A stretch of 64,000 bases of DNA from contig JAIOKI010000005.1 in NCBI GenBank assembly GCA_028335825.1, positions 434,001-498,000 on the forward strand. Direction: 5' to 3'. This DNA comes from Nosema muscidifuracis (lineage: Eukaryota > Microsporidia > Nosematidae). The position numbers and the translations under genes are program-made. The notes under the pieces are model-generated. The model was given only the letters and a program-made list of their open reading frames with translations. It did not search any database and was not told the origin of the DNA. Positions 10,243 to 18,173 of the stretch are shown here, in pieces (the stretch's first letter is position 1; each line of letters starts with the position of its first letter).

Positions 10243-10677
10243 TTATTTCTTATAGAAATACTTCGAGAAAAAGGATGTAATTGGATAGTATCCTTCTTCT
10301 CGAAACAATAGCAAGATCCAAAAGATTATTTTAGCTAAACTAGAAATCAAATTAAAATTCTTCCTTGTTTCGGAATATTTTATTATTTCCGTTGAATTAA
10401 CACCTACACTAATTTCAGGTCTTTTTAATTTTAAGATTGAATTAAAAGACAATTCATTCCTAGTTTTATATTCTATAAAGACTAATTTTTCAATCTTAGT
10501 GTCATTGTTTTTACTATCTTTTAAACTATCAGCTTGAGACTCTGTTTTACAATAAACAACTTGAGCTTTCTTCTTTTCTAAATTATTTATCTTAAAATCA
10601 TTTTTAGAGTCAATTGATCTCCAGAATGATAAAAGATTTTGGAAATTATAGGATCTATCATTTAACTCTGCAAACAT
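10243..10677 (-). CDS. hypothetical protein with C-terminal hydrophobic segment
   Basis: A 144-aa protein with no recognised domain. The first 105 residues are polar and lysine-rich. About residues 109-125 form one hydrophobic helix (LISSLAKIIFWILLLF), followed by an aromatic, positively charged tail of about 19 residues. This could be a tail-anchored protein. The CCCTA motif directly abuts the ATG, as for other real starts here, which supports the gene being expressed. It is enclosed by the two 0.71-kb repeats together with the 5S gene. Confidence 0.6.
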   Translation of the reverse strand: MFAELNDRSYNFQNLLSFWRSIDSKNDFKINNLEKKKAQVVYCKTESQADSLKDSKNNDTKIEKLVFIEYKTRNELSFNSILKLKRPEISVGVNSTEIIKYSETRKNFNLISSLAKIIFWILLLFREEGYYPITSFFSKYFYKK

Positions 10678-11066
10678 TAGGGATAATCATTTAGTTTTAT
10701 TAATTTTCTTTTAAACGAACAAATTAAATTATTTGATTAATTACTAATTTTAAATAAAAATAATTCTGATTATAAATGATTATCAATCTAAGATATTAAT
10801 GACATGAGATATATATATGATATTTATGACTCATATATATAATTAGTAAAAAAGAATAAGTGAAATCTGATTGTTAAATAATAAGATACTTAATAATTAC
10901 TTAATCAATATTTGTGGTTTATAAATACATACTATCAACTTATTAAAATATAATTGGTGATATTTTTAGTTGATAAATATTTCTAATTTTATTAATTAAA
11001 TTTTAAGATACTTAATAATTATTGATATTAATGTAAAATAGGATTATTATTGAACTAATCTTTCAG

Positions 11067-11181
11067 TTACGGCCATATCTACTGTAAAGCACCGGAACTC
11101 GTCAGCTCTCCGAAGTTAAGCCAGTAAGAGCCTAGTTAGTACTAAGATGGGAGACCGCTTGGAAAAGCTGGGTGCTGTAAT
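11067..11181 (+). rRNA. 5S ribosomal RNA
   Basis: About 115 nt. The terminal stem GTTACGGC/GCTGTAAT is present, and the interior carries the conserved CCGAAGTTAAGCC block and the GATGGGAGACCGC block that is part of the internal Pol III promoter in 5S genes. A T6 run follows directly at 11181-11186 and would serve as the Pol III terminator. The gene is unlinked to the large rDNA units at 44-64 kb. Confidence 0.95.
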
Positions 11182-11186
11182 TTTTT
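11181..11186 (+). terminator. Pol III terminator of 5S rRNA
   Basis: A run of six T residues on the coding strand directly at the 3' end of the 5S gene. Confidence 0.7.
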
Positions 11187-11536
11187 ATAAATTATAAACT
11201 AGTGAGAAAGGACTTTATTTTTAGATTGAGCTATATTTTTGTCAATATTTTTTTTTTCATTCAGCATATAATAAATTATATTATCGATCGTATTCATGAG
11301 TATAGTGATTTTCATTTTTTAGCTTTATATCTTTATTATAAACATTTATGCTATGCATATATAATTCTAAATTTTATCTAAGATAAAAAAATCATGTGTC
11401 TACTTCATTTATATGTGAAACAATTTCTTTTTTTGATTTGAGAAAAGAATTCTGAATATTAGATTATAAAAAGAAAATTAAATTGAATATAATATTAATA
11501 AAGATTAATCATTAAACTAAGACTTTAAAAAGTCAT

Positions 11537-12248
11537 ATATTAACAATTTAAGTTGAAAGAATCATTTTATCTTCTTTGTGTATTTTCATAATTTCAATTT
11601 TAAATTCCTTCATTGAGAGGAGAAAATCTGAAATTTAACAAAATATCACTGGTAGATTAATATCAATTATAATTTTACCAGTATAATTAATAAGACAATA
11701 TATGACTAATGCATTAATATTAGCAAATATAATATGTCATATGTTAAGATCAATATTTCTTAGAAATATTTAATTTTTAATTTGTTTTATAAAACAAACA
11801 AAGTATCTTCAAAAACTATATAAACGATTTCACCCCTACCCCTATGTCTATTTCAATAATTCTTTTGATTAAGAAGATATAGACATTAGGAACTACCTGC
11901 ATGCTTACATGGATTGGCGCATACAGAAGTAAGAACAGGTGTATGTTGCAATCTTATATAAAGAATAATGTGATAAGATTGTGGTCCCGAATTATAAATC
12001 ACATCTTGTTCAATTTCTGATAATAAATAGATAGATCTGTGATACAGGATGTAGAGGAAAGATTCGTGGATGCAACTTGACTGATACTTATGTCCTATAA
12101 TAAGTAGACTCAGTTAAGTAAAATCTGTGTAAGGTCAAGATACTGTTAAACAGTTTGAAATCCGTGATGAAAAAGATGATCGGATTAGCAGGTAGTTCAA
12201 TAGGAGGATGTTGTTGAGGGTGCTGAGTATGGTAGATTGTTTGGAATG
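11537..12248. repeat. 0.71-kb direct repeat, copy 2 (carries ncRNA candidate)
   Basis: Same orientation as 7907-8622 and nearly identical. The sequence outside the boundaries is unrelated between copies, so the duplication is precise to about the ends given. It lies about 280 bp upstream of the RPA12 gene. Confidence 0.9.
11880..12210 (+). ncRNA. candidate structured RNA, RNase P/MRP-like architecture, copy 2
   Basis: The second copy of the candidate at 8255-8585. The closing helix strands are at 11890-11900 and 12188-12198, and the CR-I-like GAGGAAAGATTCG is at 12054-12066. All the helices listed for copy 1 are kept, with only a few substitutions and a 3-base deletion just before the closing helix. 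If this is RNase P or MRP RNA, two nearly identical loci would be unusual for a compact parasite genome. Confidence 0.45.
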
Positions 12249-12516
12249 GTATAGATAAAGATATTGTTTATTTGATTATGAATATATTTTAGGGAGCAAA
12301 ATAATGGATATAGTTAATGATTGATGAATTTTATTAATCTAAACACATGCTAATGATATTTTATAAATTCTACATTCAAAGATACAACTTAACTTAAATA
12401 AAGTATATTAAAATTAAAAATTGTTTTATTTCATCAAAAATTTATTTTTATTCCAATTAAACAGAATATTTTCTGTCTCACTAAAACTTTATCTTTTTTT
12501 CTTAAATTTTTATCCC

Positions 12517-12816
12517 ATGTTTTGTAAATGTGGTACTATAATTAGTTTACAAAAAAATTCAACACAGATAAAATGCGCAAGATGCGCTGCGAATATGAAA
12601 TTATCACAAATTGAGAAGATAGAAATACATAAAGTTTTAGAAAAAGAAGAGGAATTGGAAATCAAAGAAGTTAAAGGGGCTAAAATTAAGTATCAATGTC
12701 CTGGATGTAATGCTGATGAGATGATGTATAATACTGCTCAATTAAGATCGGCAGATGAAGGACAGACTGTCTTCTATTCATGTGAGTGTGGATATAAATT
12801 AACAGTTCAATCTTAA
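12517..12816 (+). CDS. RPA12: RNA polymerase I subunit RPA12 (A12.2)
   Basis: A 99-aa protein. An N-terminal zinc ribbon (Cys 3, 5, 20, 23) is followed by a charged linker. The C-terminal TFIIS-type ribbon (Cys 61, 64, 89, 91) contains the acidic loop QLRSADEGQTVFYSC. The DEG-TVFY form separates RPA12 from RPC11 and TFIIS. In yeast this subunit supports RNA cleavage and termination by Pol I. The frame is open upstream of this point, but I chose this ATG because CCC directly precedes it and the protein then starts at the first ribbon, as in the family. One Cys pair in each ribbon is spaced CxC instead of CxxC. Confidence 0.9.
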   Translation: MFCKCGTIISLQKNSTQIKCARCAANMKLSQIEKIEIHKVLEKEEELEIKEVKGAKIKYQCPGCNADEMMYNTAQLRSADEGQTVFYSCECGYKLTVQS

Positions 12817-12904
12817 TTTCAATATAAAATTCTTAAGATTCGAAAAATATTTTTTTAACTTTTTAATATACGCAAATTTAATTTGTTTTTGTTTACCCAT
12901 TAAA

Positions 12905-13126
12905 ATGAAATTAACAAATAAGATGGGACTTATTTTTTTTATATCCACCTTTATTTATCTTTTGTTACTACGTATATCCTACATTACTTATTTTATTTTG
13001 GAGTTGACAACTTTAGGACTTTTCATTACAATTTTGACTCTATACGAAGCTATAAATATAAAAGACTGTAAAGATGAATATAAAAAATATCAACAAAGAC
13101 AGAATATGGCTCTTAATAAAAATTAA
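12905..13126 (+). CDS. DPM3: small two-TM protein, DPM3-like (dolichol-phosphate mannose synthase subunit)
   Basis: A 73-aa protein with two hydrophobic helices (about residues 7-24 and 28-46) and a short cytosolic tail. The tail KDCKDEYKKYQQ resembles the DPM3 signature (F-x-DC-x-xA-x-x-L), including the Asp-Cys pair. In known complexes DPM3 sits in the ER membrane and tethers the catalytic subunit DPM1. Microsporidia keep O-mannosylation, so the role is plausible. Length fits the family. The match is short and could be chance. CCC lies 5-7 bases upstream of the ATG. It converges with NTT, with only 11 bases between the stop codons. Confidence 0.5.
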   Translation: MKLTNKMGLIFFISTFIYLLLLRISYITYFILELTTLGLFITILTLYEAINIKDCKDEYKKYQQRQNMALNKN

Positions 13127-13137
13127 TTACAATTTGT

Positions 13138-14778
13138 TTATTCAGCATCTGCTTTCTCTTTTTTAATCAAATCTATATCTACATTAGTATTATTTTTAAC
13201 AGATGTTTCATAAGAGGATGCTAAATAAAGAATAGCTCTAATCCAAATATATACAAGTACGAGAACTATTCCTAAAGTGACAGGAGCACCTTTTCTTACA
13301 TTATCTGTATCAAGCACTACAAGTACGCCTAACCCATATAAAGATCCAATAGATTTCCCTAGTTTATTGAATATTCCGTCATATACACTTTTAAATCTAG
13401 CTCTATGTGAAGGATCAATTCTCATTCCCATTTTTTCTTTACAAATATCAAAGGCTGAATATTTCATTACCTTGATAAATGCTAAGAAGATCATTCCACC
13501 CCAATTTTCGATACCGTACATGTACGACATTCCTTTTAAAGTACTTGAAATCCAAGGGAATGCCAATTGTTCAATTCCTGAATTATATATAGAAGCTCCT
13601 ATCACAAGTACAGCAGCAAATAAAACTAGCAAAGGTGTTAATAATCCCATAGTAATCCATCCACTACTCTCTACTAAAGCTGAAAATGCAGATAAATTCA
13701 AAGTTATAACGGATAATGAGACTATATACTGATCTAAAGTATTGAATTTAGTAGAATAATCACCAACTTCAAGTTTCAAACTTTTAGAAGCAGATTTGAT
13801 ACCTGCCTTGTAAATTGATTCAATCATATTAAATGTGATATTATAGAAGAAAACTATTATACATAGAGACATTAATAATCTAGACTTTTTCATTATACTA
13901 ATACCTTCAGCAAACCCAAGGCTGACTTTTTGCTTCTTTTTTATTGTATTTGATGGTATAAATACTGGATTTTTCATAATTCTCTCTTCGAAATAATATT
14001 TCATGTACATCAGTACTAAACACATAACACCAAGTATAATAAACACTGTAGCATATAAAGTCTGGTTTTGTTCGTAATTAAATCCTTTTCTGAATTCTCT
14101 GAATTGTTCACTTGTTATTCCTGAACCTAATAAAGCTAAATTGGCTATTATATAAAATGGTGGTAAAAATCTTGTAAATTGTCTAACAGTACAAGATTCA
14201 TTTAAGAAACTCATAAAAAGATAAGCCATCAGCAAACTTCCCCACATCTCTGCTACTATAAAAATACAAGTAGATACTGGTTCATTAGCAGTTATAAAAA
14301 AATATTTAAATACGCTAGTTCCTTTGGCTGAAGCTTTTTTATCTGAAAACATATCTCTAAATAAGAATCGGGAAGGCATAATCTGTTCTTCAAACATAAA
14401 TATGCATCCTAATCCAAAGAAGAAAACAGTAAAAGTTATAAGAAACAAGTTAAAAATCTTTGACACGGATTTAGTCTGCATAAGCCATTGTATAAGAACG
14501 ACAGAAGCCATAGAAATGGGAAGTATATAGAATATTTTCATAAACATAATAGAATTTTGATCTTGTCGTACCATAACAAATAAATCTTTAAGAATTCTCA
14601 TAAACGAATATATAAAATTTATAAGTCCAAACATCCCGCCTAATAGAAAAAATTTAGGAAATTCTACACGTGCTACCTTAAAATAACTGCAAATACCTGT
14701 TCTTGAACTTGCTATTTGATCAATCTCATCCTCTGTTGGTAAAATATTTCGGTTGGGGGTTTCGTTATCTGGTTCCAT
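13138..14778 (-). CDS. NTT: ATP/ADP translocase (NTT family)
   Basis: A multi-pass membrane protein with 11-12 hydrophobic helices and the NTT (TLC family) layout, close to the 500-560 aa usual in microsporidia. Recognisable parts are the first-helix region with FMRILKDLFV, the FxxFITANEPVSTCIFIVAE-like segment, and AEMWGSLLMA in the TM5 region, where the family reads E-x-W-G. Microsporidia acquired this carrier from Chlamydia/Rickettsia-type bacteria and use it to import host ATP. I chose the ATG at 14778 because CCCT abuts it. An upstream in-frame ATG at 14826 would add 16 residues. Several NTT paralogues are usual in this phylum; only one is in the window. Confidence 0.95.
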   Translation of the reverse strand: MEPDNETPNRNILPTEDEIDQIASSRTGICSYFKVARVEFPKFFLLGGMFGLINFIYSFMRILKDLFVMVRQDQNSIMFMKIFYILPISMASVVLIQWLMQTKSVSKIFNLFLITFTVFFFGLGCIFMFEEQIMPSRFLFRDMFSDKKASAKGTSVFKYFFITANEPVSTCIFIVAEMWGSLLMAYLFMSFLNESCTVRQFTRFLPPFYIIANLALLGSGITSEQFREFRKGFNYEQNQTLYATVFIILGVMCLVLMYMKYYFEERIMKNPVFIPSNTIKKKQKVSLGFAEGISIMKKSRLLMSLCIIVFFYNITFNMIESIYKAGIKSASKSLKLEVGDYSTKFNTLDQYIVSLSVITLNLSAFSALVESSGWITMGLLTPLLVLFAAVLVIGASIYNSGIEQLAFPWISSTLKGMSYMYGIENWGGMIFLAFIKVMKYSAFDICKEKMGMRIDPSHRARFKSVYDGIFNKLGKSIGSLYGLGVLVVLDTDNVRKGAPVTLGIVLVLVYIWIRAILYLASSYETSVKNNTNVDIDLIKKEKADAE

Positions 14779-14993
14779 AGGGTATTCTAAGAAAAATGAT
14801 TTAATATAATGTTTGTTTACTAACATATAGATTGTATATGAAACAAAAAAAATTCATATTGGTTTTAATTCTAAATTAATTTGCATTTGTTCATAACCAA
14901 CTATTATATTAAATTAAATTAAATTATATAAAATTTTTAAAACACGTCACAATTTTTTCCAATAATATAAAAAATTACACAATAATAAAAAAA

Positions 14994-15794
14994 ATGAATA
15001 GAGGAATTCAAGCTGAAATGAGATTTTTACCTGAATTTATATTTTCACTGATCTTATGTTTATCATTAATTTTAATCAGAAATACAGTACTAAAAAGATT
15101 GATAGAATTTATTTTATCAAAAAATCATCCTAAATCAACAAAAGCTTTAAATAGTCTATTTAAAATATTTTTTTATGGATTTATTTCATGTTACGGGTAC
15201 TGTGTTATAAGTAAAGAAAGTTGGTCAGGAGATATTCATGAATATTACAAAACTTTTGGTCCTTCATTTTATCCATGGAAAATATCAATTTATTATCTCA
15301 TAGAGTTTTCATGGTATTTTACAGAAGTTAAATACCTAATAATCCAGTATTTTTATAAAGATAGATTTGAACTTATTACACATCATTTAATCACTATTAT
15401 GCTAATAATTCTATCTTACTACAATGATTTTGTTAGAATTGGTATCATAGTAATGGCTCTACATGATGTATCTGATCCTTTTTTAGAATCAGCCAAACTA
15501 TTTTTATACATGGGAAAAAAAAAATTAGCCAATCTTGGATTTATATTATTTACAGTTGTCTTTATAGTATCTAGAATAATTTTATATCCATATTTAATAC
15601 TTTATCCAGCTATTATATATTTCTTAGGTAATTTTTATAACACACAGACAATAATTTGTGTATTTTGCCTTATAGTTTTGTATTTCCTCCATATTTATTG
15701 GATGATGTTGATTTTTAAAACCATAAAAAAGATTTTAATCGACAAAGAAATTAGAGATACGAGATCAGAGAGTCATTTAGAAGTTTCTGAATAA
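14994..15794 (+). CDS. LAG1: ceramide synthase, LAG1/LAC1 (TLC domain)
   Basis: A 266-aa ER membrane protein with about six hydrophobic helices. The Lag1 motif is clear: DRFELITHH (His 130-131) followed about 25 residues later by HDVSDPFLESAK (His 157, Asp 158, Asp 161). These His and Asp residues are required for acyl-CoA-dependent N-acylation of sphingoid base. It is shorter than yeast Lag1 (about 410 aa), lacking the N-terminal extension and most of the acidic tail. It is divergent from NTT across a 215-bp spacer. A minor uncertainty is an alternative in-frame Met at residue 9. Confidence 0.92.
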   Translation: MNRGIQAEMRFLPEFIFSLILCLSLILIRNTVLKRLIEFILSKNHPKSTKALNSLFKIFFYGFISCYGYCVISKESWSGDIHEYYKTFGPSFYPWKISIYYLIEFSWYFTEVKYLIIQYFYKDRFELITHHLITIMLIILSYYNDFVRIGIIVMALHDVSDPFLESAKLFLYMGKKKLANLGFILFTVVFIVSRIILYPYLILYPAIIYFLGNFYNTQTIICVFCLIVLYFLHIYWMMLIFKTIKKILIDKEIRDTRSESHLEVSE

Positions 15795-15903
15795 ATTTTA
15801 AATAATTCTTCGTTTGTATATAAATATATTGTTTATTAAATGATTTTTTTGACATATTTAATATAATAAAAAAAAAATTATTTCAAATATATTACAAAAT
15901 ATT

Positions 15904-16647
15904 TTAATTTAGCAAATCCTTCCTTCTTTTTAATTCTTTTCTTAATTTTTGTCCTAAACTGAACAGTTGTTTATTTCTAATGGGATTGAATGGTAAAATC
16001 TCACAATATTTCGCATACATGGCAAAAAAACATCCTTTGTTATCACATATATTAGGATTATTTACTATATCAATGGGATTCTTAAAATTTTGATATTCGC
16101 TGAAATTTGTTGCGTAACAAGATGGACCATATTCTACAAAAGTACCTCGTCGGAAGTTCATAGAATAATATAAAGAGAAAGAAATATTCATAAATTCATC
16201 AGATTCATTCAAATGTAGTCCGACTATATAGTCAGTACTAAGATTATAATGATTTTTCATTTCTTTAAGTGCTCTGTATACTAAAAGTCTAGCATATCCC
16301 TTACTTCTAAACCTTTCATTAACATAAAGAGAATATATTTCAACACCATCTTCTTTTTTTAAAGAAGGCTTTTTAAACGGAAAAAGTGATGGAATAGTTG
16401 AAAAATAATTTCTTTTACACATAAAAACTGAAGCTACTAATTCTGTGTTCTTACATAATTTGAAAATATCGTAAGACGAAGTTTCTCTAATGATGTTTTC
16501 ATCATTAATTTTGTTATCGGTGAATGCTGAATGTACTTCGTTATAATCTTTTTGAACCTGTTGCAGTCTTTTTATACCTTGCTGATCCTTAAATTGTTTG
16601 ATAAAAAGTAAATTACAATGTGCGCTTAAAAGAAAAAAAAATATCAT
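15904..16647 (-). CDS. GNAT-family acetyltransferase-like protein with signal peptide
   Basis: A 247-aa protein. Residues 1-16 (MIFFFLLSAHCNLLFI) form a hydrophobic N-terminus that looks like a signal peptide. About residues 102-130 hold a GNAT motif A: IYSLYVNERFRSKGYARLL, with the acetyl-CoA pyrophosphate loop RSKGYA at 114-119 (family R/Q-x-x-G-x-G/A). The C-terminus is basic (ELKRRKDLLN) with no ER-retention KDEL. A secreted or lumenal GNAT is unusual. The acceptor cannot be predicted. CCCT lies a few bases before the ATG and supports the start and therefore the signal peptide. Confidence 0.7.
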   Translation of the reverse strand: MIFFFLLSAHCNLLFIKQFKDQQGIKRLQQVQKDYNEVHSAFTDNKINDENIIRETSSYDIFKLCKNTELVASVFMCKRNYFSTIPSLFPFKKPSLKKEDGVEIYSLYVNERFRSKGYARLLVYRALKEMKNHYNLSTDYIVGLHLNESDEFMNISFSLYYSMNFRRGTFVEYGPSCYATNFSEYQNFKNPIDIVNNPNICDNKGCFFAMYAKYCEILPFNPIRNKQLFSLGQKLRKELKRRKDLLN

Positions 16648-16678
16648 CGAAGGGTTAAAAAGTTTTAATATTACAGAT

Positions 16679-17101
16679 TTATTCGCTAGTTTTGATATTT
16701 AAATTGTCGAAGTTTAATAAATTGCTTCCCTTGTTTTGATTCGTTTGACTAGGCTGAATATTATTTTCAGCTTCATATTTTTTCATAAAAGCGTATCCAT
16801 CACCAATAATATTTCCATCTTGAAATACCCAAGGAATCTTTCCATCGTAATTCTTCATAATAAAGTCTCTTGCTTTTTCATTTTCATCAAGATATATTTC
16901 CTTATGTGGAATATTGTTATTATTAACAAAATCTACTAGTTTTTTGCTGTGCTTACATTTTTTACTAACAATCAAAACTACACCTGGCTGTTTAAATTCA
17001 TCTGGTAAATTTTCTTTTGTTTTTGGTTGATTGTTATCATCTGCTAATGCCGTATTAAAATATGTGAATATCGATATGACGGTTAAAAATGAGAAGTACA
17101 T
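16679..17101 (-). CDS. secreted/ER-lumenal glutaredoxin-like protein (CxxS)
   Basis: A 140-aa protein. Residues 1-20 form a signal peptide ending in TALA-D, with a good cleavage site. The thioredoxin fold follows: VVLIVSKKCKHSKKL gives a monothiol-type CKHS active site (Cys 49, Ser 52), KIPWVF gives the cis-Pro (Pro 90), and GDGYAF matches the GG-x-D region loosely. A polar tail of about 30 residues ends the protein. It probably acts in the ER or outside the cell. Dithiol CxxC is absent, so disulfide isomerase activity is less likely than glutathione-linked reduction or redox sensing. It is divergent from a second such protein at 17285. Confidence 0.78.
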   Translation of the reverse strand: MYFSFLTVISIFTYFNTALADDNNQPKTKENLPDEFKQPGVVLIVSKKCKHSKKLVDFVNNNNIPHKEIYLDENEKARDFIMKNYDGKIPWVFQDGNIIGDGYAFMKKYEAENNIQPSQTNQNKGSNLLNFDNLNIKTSE

Positions 17102-17284
17102 TTTTAATTGATTAAAAATTTAATTTATAGTATGTACAATATAAAATTTGTCAATAATTCTTAATGTTTCATGTTTTAAATGCTAATTGGATATCTTACA
17201 TGAAACATTTATTGATTATTTGTATTTGAAACCATCTTGCATTTATGAAACAAGTTTATATATTTCAAAGAATGATAAACAATC

Positions 17285-17638
17285 ATGTTGCTAGCTTTCT
17301 ATATACTAAGAATATGGTGCTTAATTACTGTAGAAAACTTCGAGAAACAACTTAAAGAATGTGATATAGTGATCATTTATAGGAATACGTGTCCGCACAG
17401 TCTTGCTGCAATTGAAACACTTAATAAGCATCATTTTATTTATAAAGGTATAGAAGAAGATGAAAATCCACAATTAGTGGCTTACGTCAGGCAGAAATAT
17501 CATAAAACTTTCCCTGCTATATTTGTTAATGGAAAAATTTTTGGTGGTAATGATAAATTTCAAAGTGCTTTAAAAGAAGGAAATTTCCCAATTCAGCCTG
17601 CACTAAAATTTAGTAATTTTATGAGTACAATTGATTAA
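17285..17638 (+). CDS. secreted/ER-lumenal glutaredoxin-like protein (CPHS)
   Basis: A 117-aa protein. Residues 1-15 (MLLAFYILRIWCLIT) are hydrophobic and look like a signal peptide or anchor. The active site CPHS (Cys 36, Ser 39) follows a short first strand (DIVIIYRNTCPHS). FPAIFVNGKIFGGNDKF supplies the cis-Pro (77) and the GG-x-D glutathione loop (88-90), both typical of glutaredoxin. It is more canonical than its divergent neighbour. The two genes start 183 bp apart and share that spacer, suggesting an old duplication and perhaps shared control. Confidence 0.82.
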   Translation: MLLAFYILRIWCLITVENFEKQLKECDIVIIYRNTCPHSLAAIETLNKHHFIYKGIEEDENPQLVAYVRQKYHKTFPAIFVNGKIFGGNDKFQSALKEGNFPIQPALKFSNFMSTID

Positions 17639-17649
17639 TAATTAAAAAA

Positions 17650-18057
17650 TTATTTTTTATTAAAGTCTATATAAAAAGTCTCTAAATTCTTAGAATTGTA
17701 ATTAATTAACAAATATTCACCAAATATTCCTGATTCAATTTTACAATTACAATTAGATTTAACTTCTTCAACGATTTGATAAAATATTTTTGAAGCTTGT
17801 TCATTTTTCATTGCATGATGAAAATCTGGTTTTTTCCCTTTAAATCTTGCAAATAAGGTGAACTGTGAAAGAAGCATGACATATTTTTTCTGATCAGTAA
17901 CATATTTAATTAACCATTTAGTACATTCTTCAATATCGTTTAATTCATCATTCATTTCTATTCCTATATATATTACACTACCTTTATTGATATTTCTTAT
18001 GATATTGTTTTGGTGTTCAATCTGACACTTTTCTACTTTTTGAATGACAAGCCTCAT
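17650..18057 (-). CDS. D-aminoacyl-tRNA deacylase-like paralogue lacking the Gly-Pro motif
   Basis: A 135-aa protein of the DTD family. It starts MRLVIQKVEKCQI like DTD, keeps the SQFT active-site strand (64-67) and the KKPDF segment, and has GIFGEYLLINY where DTD has G-FGA-M-V. Two differences stand out. The segment between the second helix and SQFT is about 18 residues shorter than in its neighbour. The C-terminal NDGP(V/F)T block, which carries the Gly-cisPro that enters the partner subunit's active site, is replaced by NYNSKNLETFY. It is probably not a standard deacylase alone. It may be a divergent subunit, a heterodimer partner of the DTD at 18174, or a protein with a new role. Confidence 0.8.
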   Translation of the reverse strand: MRLVIQKVEKCQIEHQNNIIRNINKGSVIYIGIEMNDELNDIEECTKWLIKYVTDQKKYVMLLSQFTLFARFKGKKPDFHHAMKNEQASKIFYQIVEEVKSNCNCKIESGIFGEYLLINYNSKNLETFYIDFNKK

Positions 18058-18173
18058 ATTCTCAATATTTTTTTTTGTTGATCTAACGGGTCTTTTTGAC
18101 AGGTTTAATTATAAATTTTTTATAAAATGAATTATCTAAAAATAAGTTAATATATCCCTTATAAAATATATCT

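Noticed and set aside
7907-12248. Two direct 0.71-kb repeats as LTRs of one retrotransposon
   Set aside because: The ends are not TG/CA, the interior holds a host-like gene and 5S rRNA and no retroelement coding sequence, and the repeats carry a structured RNA-like core.
12421-12516. Upstream extension of RPA12 from a TTG codon
   Set aside because: The extra residues are hydrophobic and unlike the family. The internal ATG directly follows CCC and starts the protein at the first zinc ribbon.
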